64,000 nt of DNA from Clostridiaceae bacterium (GTDB lineage: Bacteria; Bacillota; Clostridia; Lachnospirales; Lachnospiraceae). Numbering within the stretch: the stretch's first letter is position 1; every line of letters begins with the position of its first letter. The notes beneath the pieces are model-generated. The model saw only the letters and a list, made by a program, of their open reading frames with translations. It was not told the origin of the DNA and ran no database searches. The stretch is taken from NCBI GenBank assembly GCA_910574345.1, contig CAJSZV010000003.1:1-64000 (forward strand). The letters are read 5' to 3'. Below are positions 25,006-34,066 of this stretch, piece after piece. The position numbers and the translations under genes are program-made.

Positions 25006-26316
25006 ATGTATTTACAGGAGATCAAAGAGAATCAGACCAAAAAGATACTGGAGTTTTCCGTTCCGGCCATTATTTCCATGATGCTGACAGCCTTTGTCAC
25101 CGTGGCGGACGGCTTCTTCATGGGCAACTATGTGGGAAAAGAGGGAATCGCAGCGGTCAATCTGGGACTTCCCATCGTCTATCTCTATCTGGGGGCAGGC
25201 CTTATGGTCTCCATAGGCGGAGCGGCCATGGCGGGCATGTGTCTGGGAGGGGGAGACAGAAAGGGCGGTAATCGGCTTTTCTGTCAGACCATGGCCACAA
25301 CTGCCGTACTTTCTCTGGCCATAAGCTGCGTTATGGTGTTCTGCCTTCATCCCATGGTCTTGGTGCTTAAGGCAGAGGGGGCGGTGAGCAGGTATTTCCA
25401 GGAATATTATGGGGTCATGCTTTTGACCCTTCCGGTCATGGTGATCAATTCCTCTCTGGGCATATTTGTGAGAGGGGACGGTAATCCGGGATTTTATCTG
25501 AAAGTTACGGTTCTTAATACGGTGCTGAATGTGGTCATGGACTATGTGGCCGCAGGCCGGCTGAACCTGGGGGCAGCCGGGATTGCCTTGTCCTCGTTTT
25601 TGTCTGCGCTGGTGTCTATGGGGTGCCTGTTGTATTATTTTTGGAAAAAGTCAGAGATTTATCATTTTGGGGCCTTTACATTTTCATGGAAGCTTTGCAT
25701 AAAGGGCATGGCAAACGGCAGCTCAGAATTTATCGGGGAGATGTCCACAGGCATCGCTATGTTCGCCTACAATTTCGTGATTATGAGAATGACCGGGGCG
25801 GACGGAGTGGCGGCCTTTACTATCGTGGGGTATGTGTCCTATCTGTTCACCATGGTGATCGTGGGGTTCGGTCAGGGGGCCAGCCCTCTCATAAGCTTTT
25901 GTTACGGGGCAAATGAAAAGAAAACTGCGGCGGACATCAGAAGGAAAACCAACGGGTATGTTCTTGCGGCGGGGGCAGGGCTCTTTCTTGTCATGGCCGG
26001 AATCCGAGACTGGTATGGGGGACTCTTTGTCCCCAATGAGACAGTGAGGGATATGGCAGGGGAGGGGATGGTTATTTTTATGACGTCCTTTTTCTTTATG
26101 GGAATCAATGCCATTACATCTTTTTACTTTACAGCCACAGGAAGGGCCTTTGAATCCGGAATGATCTCCCTGGCCAGAGGATTGGTGATTCTTCTGGCAT
26201 GCATCTTTGTGCTTCCGGCACTTTTCGGAATGACGGGGGTGTGGCTGGCGGCGCCGGTGACGGAGGGAGTGACGTTGGGGATTACGGCGTGGTTTCTCAG
26301 GGGAGAGAAGGCCTGA
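25006..26316 (+). CDS. MATE-family multidrug efflux transporter
   Basis: A 436-residue inner-membrane protein with 12 predicted helices in two related halves, starting at ILEFSVPAIISMMLTAFVTVADGFFMG, of which the core VADGFFMGNYVG and GKEGIAAVNLGLP are characteristic. The second half opens with MANGSSEFIGEMSTGI and GFGQGASPLISFCYGA. MATE proteins expel cationic drugs or metabolites using Na+ or H+. Strong AAGGAGG site before ATG. The AraC/GyrI regulator gene upstream makes drug-induced expression plausible. Confidence 0.9.
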   Translation: MYLQEIKENQTKKILEFSVPAIISMMLTAFVTVADGFFMGNYVGKEGIAAVNLGLPIVYLYLGAGLMVSIGGAAMAGMCLGGGDRKGGNRLFCQTMATTAVLSLAISCVMVFCLHPMVLVLKAEGAVSRYFQEYYGVMLLTLPVMVINSSLGIFVRGDGNPGFYLKVTVLNTVLNVVMDYVAAGRLNLGAAGIALSSFLSALVSMGCLLYYFWKKSEIYHFGAFTFSWKLCIKGMANGSSEFIGEMSTGIAMFAYNFVIMRMTGADGVAAFTIVGYVSYLFTMVIVGFGQGASPLISFCYGANEKKTAADIRRKTNGYVLAAGAGLFLVMAGIRDWYGGLFVPNETVRDMAGEGMVIFMTSFFFMGINAITSFYFTATGRAFESGMISLARGLVILLACIFVLPALFGMTGVWLAAPVTEGVTLGITAWFLRGEKA

Positions 26317-26345
26317 TGGACATTTCTCATTACCTGTGATAGAAT
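26317..26345 (+). promoter_or_regulatory. Promoter of the aldo/keto reductase gene
   Basis: TGGACA, 17-nt spacer, TAGAAT, directly after the MATE stop codon. Confidence 0.6.
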
Positions 26346-26387
26346 CTTAAGAAAGGCAGTTACATGATCAGACGAGGAGGAATATAA

Positions 26388-27530
26388 GTGAGGTATCGGG
26401 AACTTGGAAAGACAGGATTGAAAGTAAGCGAGATCGGCCTTGGAGGGGAGTGGCTGGAACGCCACAACACAGAGGAGGTAAAAGCGGTCATCCGCCGCTG
26501 CGCTGAGGCCGGGATCAACATTTTAGACTGCTGGATGTCAGAACCCAATGTACGTTCCAATATCGGGGCAGCCTTAAAGGGTCAGAAAGAGAAATGGATC
26601 ATTCAGGGGCATATCGGCTCTACCTGGCAGAACGGGCAGTATGTCCGCACCCGCGATTTGGAGAAGGCGGATAAGGCCTTCTGCGATCTTCTCAAACGGC
26701 TGGATACGGATTACATTGATCTGGGAATGATTCATTTTGTGGACGAAAAGGCGGAATTTTCGAAGATTATGGAAGGGGAATTTCTCTCCTATGTGAAAGA
26801 GCTGAAAGCCAGGGGCAGGATCCGTCATATCGGTCTGAGCACCCATAATCCAGATGTGGCCAGACTGGCGGCACAGAGCGGTGTGGTGGAGATGATTCTT
26901 TTCTCAGTGAACCCTGCGTTTGATATGCTTCCGGCCAGTGAGAACCTGGACGAATATTTTAAAGATGAATACGGCGAGAATATCGGGGGAATCGCACCGG
27001 AGCGGGCAGAGCTGTATCAGATCTGTGAGCAGCAGGGCGTGGGAATCACGGTGATGAAGGGATATGAAGGCGGAAGGCTGTTTAAAGCGGAGACTTCTCC
27101 TTTCGGTGTGGCTCTGACACCGGTGCAGTGTCTCCATTATGCCCTGACAAGACCGGCTGTGGCCAGTGTTCTGGCAGGTTTTGACACGCCGGAACATGTG
27201 GATGAGGCAGTGGCCTATGAGACGGCTTCGGAGGAAGAAAAGGATTATGCCAGTGTCCTGGCCCATGCGCCAAGGCATGCCTATTCCGGCTTGTGTACAT
27301 ACTGCGGACATTGTGCTCCCTGTCCGGCAGGCATTGATATTGCCATGGTGAATAAGCTTTTTGATCTGGCACAGATGCAAAATTCCGTTCCGGCCACACT
27401 CCGCGCCCACTATGAAGGACTGACGAGACACGCAGATGACTGTGTCAAATGCGGAGGGTGTGAAGGTCGCTGCCCCTTCGGGGTTCCTGTGGTGACAAAG
27501 ATGGAGAAAGCTGTAAAGATGTTTCACTGA
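26388..27530 (+). CDS. Aldo/keto reductase with C-terminal 4Fe-4S domain
   Basis: A 380-residue cytoplasmic oxidoreductase. Residues 1-280 are an aldo/keto-reductase TIM barrel (RYRELGKTGLKVSEIGLGG). The C-terminal 90 residues hold cysteine clusters CTYCGHCAPCPAGID and CVKCGGCEGRCPFGV, typical of ferredoxin-like 4Fe-4S binding. Such fusions are common in clostridia and presumably link carbonyl reduction to electron carriers; substrates are unknown. The catalytic Asp/Tyr/Lys/His tetrad appears incomplete at the usual Tyr position (DCWMSEPNV), as in related members. GTG start with AGGAGG 7 nt upstream. Confidence 0.87.
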   Translation: MRYRELGKTGLKVSEIGLGGEWLERHNTEEVKAVIRRCAEAGINILDCWMSEPNVRSNIGAALKGQKEKWIIQGHIGSTWQNGQYVRTRDLEKADKAFCDLLKRLDTDYIDLGMIHFVDEKAEFSKIMEGEFLSYVKELKARGRIRHIGLSTHNPDVARLAAQSGVVEMILFSVNPAFDMLPASENLDEYFKDEYGENIGGIAPERAELYQICEQQGVGITVMKGYEGGRLFKAETSPFGVALTPVQCLHYALTRPAVASVLAGFDTPEHVDEAVAYETASEEEKDYASVLAHAPRHAYSGLCTYCGHCAPCPAGIDIAMVNKLFDLAQMQNSVPATLRAHYEGLTRHADDCVKCGGCEGRCPFGVPVVTKMEKAVKMFH

Positions 27531-27562
27531 AAGCGTGGAAAAGAGGCGAAAAGGAAGGCATT

Positions 27563-28771
27563 ATGAATGAACAGCAGATGCGTTATATTCATGCCATAGC
27601 GGAGGAGGGAAGCATTCTAAAGGCTTCCCTCCTTCTCAATAAGAACCCCTCTACTCTTACCAGGGTGCTGAAAAAATGCGAGGAAGATCTGGGAATATCG
27701 CTGTTTAAACGAACGCGCAGGGGGATGGTTCTTACGCCGGAAGGAGAGAGTGTGGAACGGATTTCGGCAGAGATCCTTTTGCAGCTGTCCGCTCTGGGCC
27801 GGCAGACGGAGGATAGGGGAAAGTACAGCGGGAAGGAACAGCAGCCCCTTCATGAGTGGAAGGAGCAGGAGATTCGTTATCTTCTGGCTGTCCGGGAACA
27901 CGGGACCATATCCGGGGCGGCTAGGGAGCTGTATCTGGCGCAGCCTTCCTTAAGCCAGAGCATAAAGGAACTGGAGAAGGAGCTTGGGAGCCCTGTATTC
28001 TTACGGGAAAAAAGCGGGGTGAGAGAGACGGAATTCGGATGCCGCCTTTTAAACGGCCTGGAGTATGTGCAGGGCAGATACCGGGAGCTTTGGATAGAAC
28101 TGGAAGAATTCCGGCAGATGAAAAAGGGAACCGTCACCCTTGGGATTCCCATGAATCTGGGGACCTATCTGCTTCCCATGGTTGTTCCTGCCTTTTGCCG
28201 GCGTTTTCCGGGAATCAAGATTCAGATTCGGGAAAATAATTCCAGTGATTTGGAACAGCTTATGATTGCGGGGAAGATTGATTTCTGTATTCTTCATTTT
28301 TCCAGGAAGTGGGAGCAGGTGGAGTATGACATGTTTTTTGACGACCCATTTTATCTGGTGACGCCAAAGAGTGCCAGGGCAAGACTACATCTTCCCCAGG
28401 ACAAAGAACTAACAAGAGAAGAACTCCGTAAGCTGGATAAGGAGCCTTTTGTCATGGTATCCGGCAGGCAGAAACTTCGCCAGGTGGTGGATCATATCCT
28501 TAAAAATGCCGGAATTGTGCCGGATATCTGCTGTACTACCAAAAGTATGGAGACTGCCAAAAGGCTGGTAGGCGCCGGAATGGGCATTACCTTTCTTCCC
28601 CGTTCCTATCTGAATCTCTATTCCGGTGTGGAAGGACTGGAGTGTTATCCTCTTGCCCCGGATTTGGACGGAAGCTGGAAACTGACTGTGGCATATCCTA
28701 AGGAAGGAAAACTTTCCAGAGGCTCAAGGGAATTTCTGAGACTGATCAGGGAGACGCTGAAGGAAGAATAA
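27563..28771 (+). CDS. LysR-family-like regulator with two N-terminal DNA-binding domains
   Basis: A 402-residue protein, about 100 longer than usual LysR proteins. Residues 1-65 form one winged helix (MRYIHAIAEEGSILKASLLL, then ISLFKRTRRGMVLTPEG). Residues about 100-162 form another (IRYLLAVREHGTISGAAREL, AQPSLSQSIKELEKELG). A linker helix and effector domain follow from about 188 (KKGTVTLGIPMNLGTYLLP). The middle linker (78-98) is hydrophilic. The usual architecture has one HTH. It sits between the aldo/keto reductase and isocitrate dehydrogenase genes. Target and effector unknown; possible tandem recognition of two half-sites per monomer. Confidence 0.85.
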   Translation: MNEQQMRYIHAIAEEGSILKASLLLNKNPSTLTRVLKKCEEDLGISLFKRTRRGMVLTPEGESVERISAEILLQLSALGRQTEDRGKYSGKEQQPLHEWKEQEIRYLLAVREHGTISGAARELYLAQPSLSQSIKELEKELGSPVFLREKSGVRETEFGCRLLNGLEYVQGRYRELWIELEEFRQMKKGTVTLGIPMNLGTYLLPMVVPAFCRRFPGIKIQIRENNSSDLEQLMIAGKIDFCILHFSRKWEQVEYDMFFDDPFYLVTPKSARARLHLPQDKELTREELRKLDKEPFVMVSGRQKLRQVVDHILKNAGIVPDICCTTKSMETAKRLVGAGMGITFLPRSYLNLYSGVEGLECYPLAPDLDGSWKLTVAYPKEGKLSRGSREFLRLIRETLKEE

Positions 28772-28810
28772 GTGCATATTTCCTATAGATAGACATACAT
28801 AAAATGTATT

Positions 28811-28838
28811 TTACCTATGATAAGATCCGATTTATGAT
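28811..28838 (+). promoter_or_regulatory. Possible promoter of isocitrate dehydrogenase gene
   Basis: TTACCT, 16-nt spacer, TATGAT, 55 nt before the ATG. The -35 resembles that of the aconitase promoter (TTACTT), and the surrounding TTACYTATGA is shared. Confidence 0.4.
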
Positions 28839-28892
28839 AAAGATATTAAAAGATGACGGCATCATCAAAATCATATTTCAGGAGGAAGAAAA

Positions 28893-30050
28893 ATGAATAG
28901 TATTGCACAGGCTCAGGAAAGCTTTGGGGAGCTGATTCAGTCCGAGTTTGAAAGAGTCGAGAGGATGAAACAGGACAGAGAGGTAAAGGATTTTGGAAGT
29001 CTTGACCAGATCGTGGTGGGAATTCTTCCGGGGGACGGCATTGGCCCCATTATCATGGAGCAGGCCATAAGGGTGATAAAGGCTTTGATTCCCCAGGAGA
29101 TTGCAAGGGGAAAAGTAAAACTGCGCCATATCGAGGGCATGACCATCGAGAACCGGGCGGCCACGCTTCAAAGCCTGCCGGATAAGGTTTTTGAGGAAGT
29201 GAAGCAATGCGACGTTATCTTAAAAGGCCCCATGGTGACGCCCCGAGCCGGGGAGCCGTGGCCCAATCTGGTGTCCGCCAACAGCCTTTTGCGCCGTGGT
29301 CTGGAACTTTTTGCCGCGGTCCGTCCAATTAAGATTCCTGACAAAGGCATTGACTGGACTTTTTTCCGGGAGAACATTGAGGGGGAATATATCTGGGGCA
29401 ATAAGGGAATCCAGGTTAACGACGACCTGGCAGTGGACTTTAAGGTGCAGACAAAGCAGGGAAGCGAGCGCATCGCCAGAGCCGCCTTTGAGTTTGCCAG
29501 AAAGAACGGCAAGAAGAATGTGACTATTGTCACCAAGGCCAATATTGTGAAACTGGCGGACGGCAATTTTATTAAGGCCATAAGGAAGGTGGGAGAAGAG
29601 TACCCGGAGATCGAGATACAGGAAAGGCTGGTGGATGCCATGTGCGCCAAGATGCTGGATCCGGAATTCAACAAAGGGATCGAGGTAGTGGTTCTGCCCA
29701 ATCTCTATGGCGATATCGTAACAGATATAGCCGCAGAGCATCAGGGAGGATTGGGGACTGCGTCTTCTTCCAATATCGGCAACCGGTATGCCATGTTTGA
29801 GGCCATTCACGGAACGGCTCCTTATCTTATAAGCCATGGCAGAGGCGAGTATGCGGACCCAAGCTCTCTGATTCGCGCCGCGGGAATGCTTCTGGCCCAT
29901 ATCGGATTCGTGGAGAAGAAGGAACTTCTTGAGAAAGCCATGGACATCTGTACGGTTACGGAGAGGAAAGTAGTTCTCACCACTTTTACGGAAGACGCAA
30001 GCGCAAAAGAGTTTACGGATTATGTAATTGAAACCATTGTAAAACTTTAA
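28893..30050 (+). CDS. Isocitrate/isopropylmalate-family dehydrogenase, probably isocitrate dehydrogenase
   Basis: A 385-residue decarboxylating dehydrogenase. Family marks are ILPGDGIGPIIMEQA, VSANSLLRRGLELFAAVRPI with the substrate serine and arginines, NIEGEYIWG, LPNLYGDIVTDIAAE and nucleotide-site GTASSSNIG...HGTAP. The residues and length favour isocitrate as substrate. The cofactor (NAD or NADP) is uncertain. With aconitase it would supply 2-oxoglutarate in an incomplete oxidative branch. AGGAGG 10 nt before ATG. Its stop (TAA) overlaps the stop of the opposing LysR gene by 4 bases. Confidence 0.88.
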   Translation: MNSIAQAQESFGELIQSEFERVERMKQDREVKDFGSLDQIVVGILPGDGIGPIIMEQAIRVIKALIPQEIARGKVKLRHIEGMTIENRAATLQSLPDKVFEEVKQCDVILKGPMVTPRAGEPWPNLVSANSLLRRGLELFAAVRPIKIPDKGIDWTFFRENIEGEYIWGNKGIQVNDDLAVDFKVQTKQGSERIARAAFEFARKNGKKNVTIVTKANIVKLADGNFIKAIRKVGEEYPEIEIQERLVDAMCAKMLDPEFNKGIEVVVLPNLYGDIVTDIAAEHQGGLGTASSSNIGNRYAMFEAIHGTAPYLISHGRGEYADPSSLIRAAGMLLAHIGFVEKKELLEKAMDICTVTERKVVLTTFTEDASAKEFTDYVIETIVKL

Positions 30051-30958
30051 TGGAGAACGGGCTTTTCCATGGCGGTAAGAATCTCAATGAAGCTTTTCAT
30101 ATATTTGGTAAGATAAAAATCCTTCCGATGGCACAGATAAAAGCCCCGTCGGTTTTCAATGCCTTTTATGGGATATACACAGCAGTGTGGGTGGATATCC
30201 GGAGACATCTCAATGTAGTTAATGGGACAGATCATCACCGCATCGCTGGCGATGGCTGTGCGTTTGGCCACTTCAATGCTGGAGGTCTCCAAAAGAATGG
30301 GGGGTTTCATATCGTACATGACAAACAGCCGGTCCTGGGTCGTACGGACGCTGTGACCGGATTTGCTTATGATAAAGGATTCTTCTTTGGCTTCCGTGAT
30401 GGAGATCTCGGTGCCGGAGGGGATTCTTTTCGCCAGAGATGTATTCCTGCCGGAAAGAAGCACCAGTTCCTCGTCTTCAATAAGGATGTAATGGAGTTCC
30501 TCATGCTTGGGATAGGTGGTGGTGCAGGCAAGATCCAGAGCGCCTTCCAGCACCATGTTCTCCACTGTGGCGGAACCGAACTCGCTCAGTTTAAGCTCCA
30601 CCATAGGGAAAAGCTTATGGAATCTGGGAAACACATAGGGCATGACCTGCATGGCCCGCTGAACCGGGATTCCCAGACGAATGGTTCCGTGGTTTTCCTG
30701 ATTGATCTGGGCAATCTCCCTTGCCAGGTTGCTGTCAATGGCCAGGACTTTCTTGGCGGCTTCCACATACTTTTGGCCTGCATAGGTCAGGGTAATGGGG
30801 TCTGTGTTCCGGTTAAAAATAGGGGCGCCCAGATTGTTCTCCGCCAGTTTGATCATCTGGCTTAAGGAGGGCTGGGATACGAAAAGTTTTTTGGCGGCGT
30901 TGGTAATGCTGCCTTCTTCAAGAACGGTTAATACGTACTTTGCATGCTTGGTATTCAT
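30047..30958 (-). CDS. LysR-family regulator divergent from citrate lyase genes
   Basis: A 303-residue LysR protein. Residues 1-60 form the winged helix-turn-helix (GSITNAAKKLFVSQPSLSQMI). The effector domain begins at about 90 (GTIRLGIPVQRAMQVMPY). It is transcribed away from citD with 244 bp between them, and a perfect palindrome lies just upstream of the citD -35 box. This is the classic arrangement of a LysR activator with its target operon, so it likely controls citrate lyase in response to citrate or a related acid. AGGAGA lies before its start. Confidence 0.87.
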   Translation of the reverse strand: MNTKHAKYVLTVLEEGSITNAAKKLFVSQPSLSQMIKLAENNLGAPIFNRNTDPITLTYAGQKYVEAAKKVLAIDSNLAREIAQINQENHGTIRLGIPVQRAMQVMPYVFPRFHKLFPMVELKLSEFGSATVENMVLEGALDLACTTTYPKHEELHYILIEDEELVLLSGRNTSLAKRIPSGTEISITEAKEESFIISKSGHSVRTTQDRLFVMYDMKPPILLETSSIEVAKRTAIASDAVMICPINYIEMSPDIHPHCCVYPIKGIENRRGFYLCHRKDFYLTKYMKSFIEILTAMEKPVLH

Positions 30959-31097
30959 AAAAGATCTCCTGAAAGGGCGGGGTGAGTCGGATTCCTGTTT
31001 TTATGGTTTTATTATAACTGCGAAACAGCCTTCTGCCAACCCCTGAACGAAAAACCGTGCTGCAAGGCATGCCCTTTGGAAAAGGTATAGGTTTTCC

Positions 31098-31153
31098 CTT
31101 ATAGAGCTATAAGAGGTTTTGTATTTGTCTTAATAAGAGGCCCATGATAGAAT
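31098..31153 (+). promoter_or_regulatory. citD promoter with LysR-type palindrome
   Basis: Perfect palindrome CTTATAG-AG-CTATAAG at 31098-31113, then TTGTCT (31125-31130), 17-nt spacer and TAGAAT (31148-31153). A palindrome ending 12 nt before the -35 is the expected position for an activating LysR dimer. Confidence 0.6.
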
Positions 31154-31202
31154 AAAAACAAGAAAAAACGTCAGCAAACAATCATTAAAGGAGGAAATTA
31201 GT

Positions 31203-31502
31203 ATGGAAATCAAGAAGGCCGCCATGGCAGGCACCCTTGAATCCAGCGATGCCCAGGTGACTGTAGAGCCGGGGACAGATGGAATTCAGCTGTCAATAGA
31301 GAGCAGTGTGATCCACCAGTTTGGCAGACAGATTAAGGCCACGGTGATGGAGACCTTAAGCCGTCTTGAGGTCACAGATGCCAAGGTAACTGTAGTGGAC
31401 AAGGGAGCTTTGGACTGTACCCTAAAGGCCAGAGTGGAGTGTGCAGTGTATCGTTCCAACGGAATTACGGAAAATCTTCCATGGGGAGGTGTGATCAGAT
31501 GA
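31203..31502 (+). CDS. citD: Citrate lyase acyl carrier protein (gamma subunit)
   Basis: A 99-residue acyl carrier that holds the 2'-(5''-triphosphoribosyl)-3'-dephospho-CoA group used by citrate lyase. The N terminus MEIKKAAMAGTLESSD matches the conserved attachment region, with S14 the expected modified serine. The C-terminal VECAVYRS...WGGVIR region is also typical. AAAGGAGG upstream of ATG. Overlaps citE by 4 bases (ATGA), so stoichiometric production is coupled. Confidence 0.93.
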   Translation: MEIKKAAMAGTLESSDAQVTVEPGTDGIQLSIESSVIHQFGRQIKATVMETLSRLEVTDAKVTVVDKGALDCTLKARVECAVYRSNGITENLPWGGVIR

Positions 31503-32401
31503 GCCATCCGTACAAAAAGCGTCTGAGACGTTCCATGATGTTTTTAAACTGCCAGAAGCCTGGTCTTATCAAGGATCCGTATATCTATAAACCGGACTCC
31601 ATTATGCTTGATCTGGAGGATGCTGTGGCGGAGAATCAGAAGGATGCCGCCAGGTATTCCCTCTACCATGCCTTGCAGGAGATTGATTACAGGGGAGTGG
31701 AGAGAGTAGTAAGAATCAACGGTCTTGATACGCCCCATTGGAAAGAAGATATCCGTGTCTGCGTGGCCGGCGGGGCGGATACGATCCGTATCGCAAAGAC
31801 GGAGTCGGCAAAAGACGTACATACGGTGGAAGAACATGTGTTGGCGGCAGAGAGGGAGTTCGGAAGACCGGAAGGTTCCACTCTGCTTATGGCAGCCCTT
31901 GAGTCCTGCAAAGGCGTGCTTCACGCGCTGGAGGTGTGCGAGTCTTCTGAGCGTCTCATCGGTATCGCTTTAAGCGGCGGCGACTATACAAAGGATCTTC
32001 AGACTGTGATTACAGGAACCGGAGTGGAGCTTCAGGGAGCGAGACAGCAGATGATCATCGCAGCCAGGGCAGCAGGCGTACAGTGCTGGGATACGGTATT
32101 TACCAATCTGGACGCCATGGATGTCTTTGAAGAGGAAGTGAAGATGATCAAGATGATGGGATTTGACGGAAAGTCTCTGGTAAATCCAAGACAGATTGAC
32201 ATTGTTCACAAGATCTTTACCCCAACCCAGAAGGAGATTATCTTTGCAGAAAAGGTGGTACGTGAGATTGACGAGAAGAAGGCCTTAGGCATCGGCGTCT
32301 TTACGGTGGACGGCAAAATGATCGACATTGCATTTTATAACGGAGCAAAGAGAACCATTGACTTAGCCAAGGCATCAGGCGTATATGAGGGGGATTTGTA
32401 A
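31499..32401 (+). CDS. citE: Citrate lyase beta subunit (citryl lyase)
   Basis: A 300-residue HpcH/HpaI aldolase-like enzyme that splits the citryl-carrier thioester into oxaloacetate and acetyl-carrier. Motifs include RRSMMFLNCQKPGL, MLDLEDAVAENQKDAAR, RVVRINGLDTP and GFDGKSLVNPRQI. The ATG at 31499 overlaps the citD stop, matching family N termini; the longer frame from 31439 reads through citD and was rejected. Followed by citF after 1 nt. Confidence 0.93.
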   Translation: MSHPYKKRLRRSMMFLNCQKPGLIKDPYIYKPDSIMLDLEDAVAENQKDAARYSLYHALQEIDYRGVERVVRINGLDTPHWKEDIRVCVAGGADTIRIAKTESAKDVHTVEEHVLAAEREFGRPEGSTLLMAALESCKGVLHALEVCESSERLIGIALSGGDYTKDLQTVITGTGVELQGARQQMIIAARAAGVQCWDTVFTNLDAMDVFEEEVKMIKMMGFDGKSLVNPRQIDIVHKIFTPTQKEIIFAEKVVREIDEKKALGIGVFTVDGKMIDIAFYNGAKRTIDLAKASGVYEGDL

Positions 32402-32402
32402 G

Positions 32403-33968
32403 ATGATAAATGCAGTTGGAAGAGAAATTCCTGAAGAAATCCTGAAAATCACCGGCAAGGAAGGTTATCAGGGCGCAAAGGCAAAAGATAATGTTGAATT
32501 TACCAGAGGTGCGGCTAAAATCCGTGCCATGGTAGACCCGGGCAGAAGCAAACTGGCAGGCAGCATCAAAGACGTATTGGTAAAATGCGGGATCAAAGAC
32601 GGGATGACGGTCTCCTTCCATCATCATTTCCGGGAAGGCGACTATGTGGTAAATATGGTTATGGAAGAGATTCACAAGATGGGAATCAAAGACATCTCCA
32701 TCTGCGCCACCTCTTTGGGAAAAGCCCACGATCCCATCGTACCCATGATTGAGGACGGCACCGTTACCAGCATCCGTTCCTCAGGAGTGAGGGGAAAGAT
32801 CGGAGAGGCTATCTCCACAGGAAAATTAAAGAATCTGGCCATTATGTGTTCTCATGGCGGACGTGTCCGGGCTATTGAGTCAGGAGAGGTGCATATTGAT
32901 ATCGCATTCATCGGCGCGCCTTCTGCAGACGAGTACGGCAACTTAAAAGCCAACGGCGGCAAGTCCAACTGCGGCGTTCTGTCTTATGCCATGGCGGACG
33001 CCCAGTATGCAGACAAAGTGGTGGCTATTACCGACACCCTGGTTCCCTTCCCCAATGTACCGGCCAGCATCTCCATGATTAATGTGGACTATGTGGTGGT
33101 AGTTGACGAGATCGGCAATCCGGCCAAGATCGCCACAGGTGCGGCAAAGCCGACGACGGACATGAGAAAGCTGCGCATGGCGGATTATTGTACGCAGTTT
33201 GTCATTCATACGCCTTATTTCAAGGACGGATTTTCCTACCAGACCGGCGTGGGCGGGGCGTCTATCGCCTCAACAATTTCCCTGGCCCAGGAGATGGAGA
33301 AGAGAGGCATCCGCATGGGTTTCGGCGTAGGAGGGCTGACTACTCCTATGTGCAGCCTTCTTGAGAGAGGCCTGGTGGATGTGCTGGTTGATACCCAGGA
33401 TTTTGACTTGGGGGCAGTGGAGTCCATTCAGAAGCATCCGGACCGCCACATCGAGATATCCGCATCCGAGTATGCCAATCCCTTTAATAAGGGTGCTTAT
33501 GTGAATAAGCTGGATTTCGTGATCTTGGCGGCTTTGGAGGTGGACGTAAACTTTAACTGCAATGTGGTAGTGGGATCCGATGGTGTTATCACAGGAGCCC
33601 AGGGAGGCCATCCTGATACGGCAGCCGGGGCCAAATGCACCATCGTTATTGCACCTCTTCTTCAGGGGCGTATCCCGGCGGTGTGCACTAATGTGACGAC
33701 TGTGACCACTCCCGGCGAGACAGTGGACGTGATTATCACGGATTACGGCATTGCCATCAATCCGAAGAGACAGGATCTCATGGAGTGTATGAAGGATACG
33801 AAGCTGCCTATCTGTACCATCGAGGAACTGAGAGATAAGGCGTATGCCATTGTAGGCGAACCAGATCCCGTACAGTTCGGCGACAGAGTAGTGGGAATTA
33901 TCGAAGGCCGGGACGGTACCATCATGGATGTGGTGAGGGAGATTAAGCCCTACGAGTTTAAGGACTGA
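32403..33968 (+). CDS. citF: Citrate lyase alpha subunit (citrate:acetyl-ACP transferase)
   Basis: A 521-residue transferase that exchanges acetyl for citryl on CitD. The N terminus MINAVGREIPEEI and motifs VSFHHHFREGDYVVN, SHGGRVRAIESGE and TGAQGGHPDTAAGAKC are characteristic of CitF. ATG 32403 with GAGGGGG 8 nt upstream is preferred over 32385. The usual accessory genes citC (ligase), citX and citG (prosthetic group synthesis and transfer) are absent here. A terminator follows at 34013. Confidence 0.93.
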   Translation: MINAVGREIPEEILKITGKEGYQGAKAKDNVEFTRGAAKIRAMVDPGRSKLAGSIKDVLVKCGIKDGMTVSFHHHFREGDYVVNMVMEEIHKMGIKDISICATSLGKAHDPIVPMIEDGTVTSIRSSGVRGKIGEAISTGKLKNLAIMCSHGGRVRAIESGEVHIDIAFIGAPSADEYGNLKANGGKSNCGVLSYAMADAQYADKVVAITDTLVPFPNVPASISMINVDYVVVVDEIGNPAKIATGAAKPTTDMRKLRMADYCTQFVIHTPYFKDGFSYQTGVGGASIASTISLAQEMEKRGIRMGFGVGGLTTPMCSLLERGLVDVLVDTQDFDLGAVESIQKHPDRHIEISASEYANPFNKGAYVNKLDFVILAALEVDVNFNCNVVVGSDGVITGAQGGHPDTAAGAKCTIVIAPLLQGRIPAVCTNVTTVTTPGETVDVIITDYGIAINPKRQDLMECMKDTKLPICTIEELRDKAYAIVGEPDPVQFGDRVVGIIEGRDGTIMDVVREIKPYEFKD

Positions 33969-34012
33969 TCTGTTAAAGCCAATTTCTGCCTAAAGAATAT
34001 AGAATTTTTGAA

Positions 34013-34054
34013 GAAAACCAGCCTTTCGGCGAAAGCCGGAGGGCTGGTTTTCTC
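34013..34054. terminator. Bidirectional terminator between citF and the XRE gene
   Basis: AGAAAACCAGCC pairs with GGCTGGTTTTCT; the loop itself contains a small TCGGC/GCCG hairpin. Poly-T on each strand lies in or after the stem. It is placed between convergent genes. Confidence 0.82.
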
Positions 34055-34066
34055 ATTATAAACGGT

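Noticed and set aside
30050-30865. 271-residue open frame antisense to the LysR gene
   Set aside because: It is the complementary frame of a clear LysR gene, with no recognised domain or ribosome site.
31439-32401. Upstream start of citE at 31439
   Set aside because: It would overlap citD by 64 bases. ATG 31499 gives the normal ATGA coupling and family N terminus.
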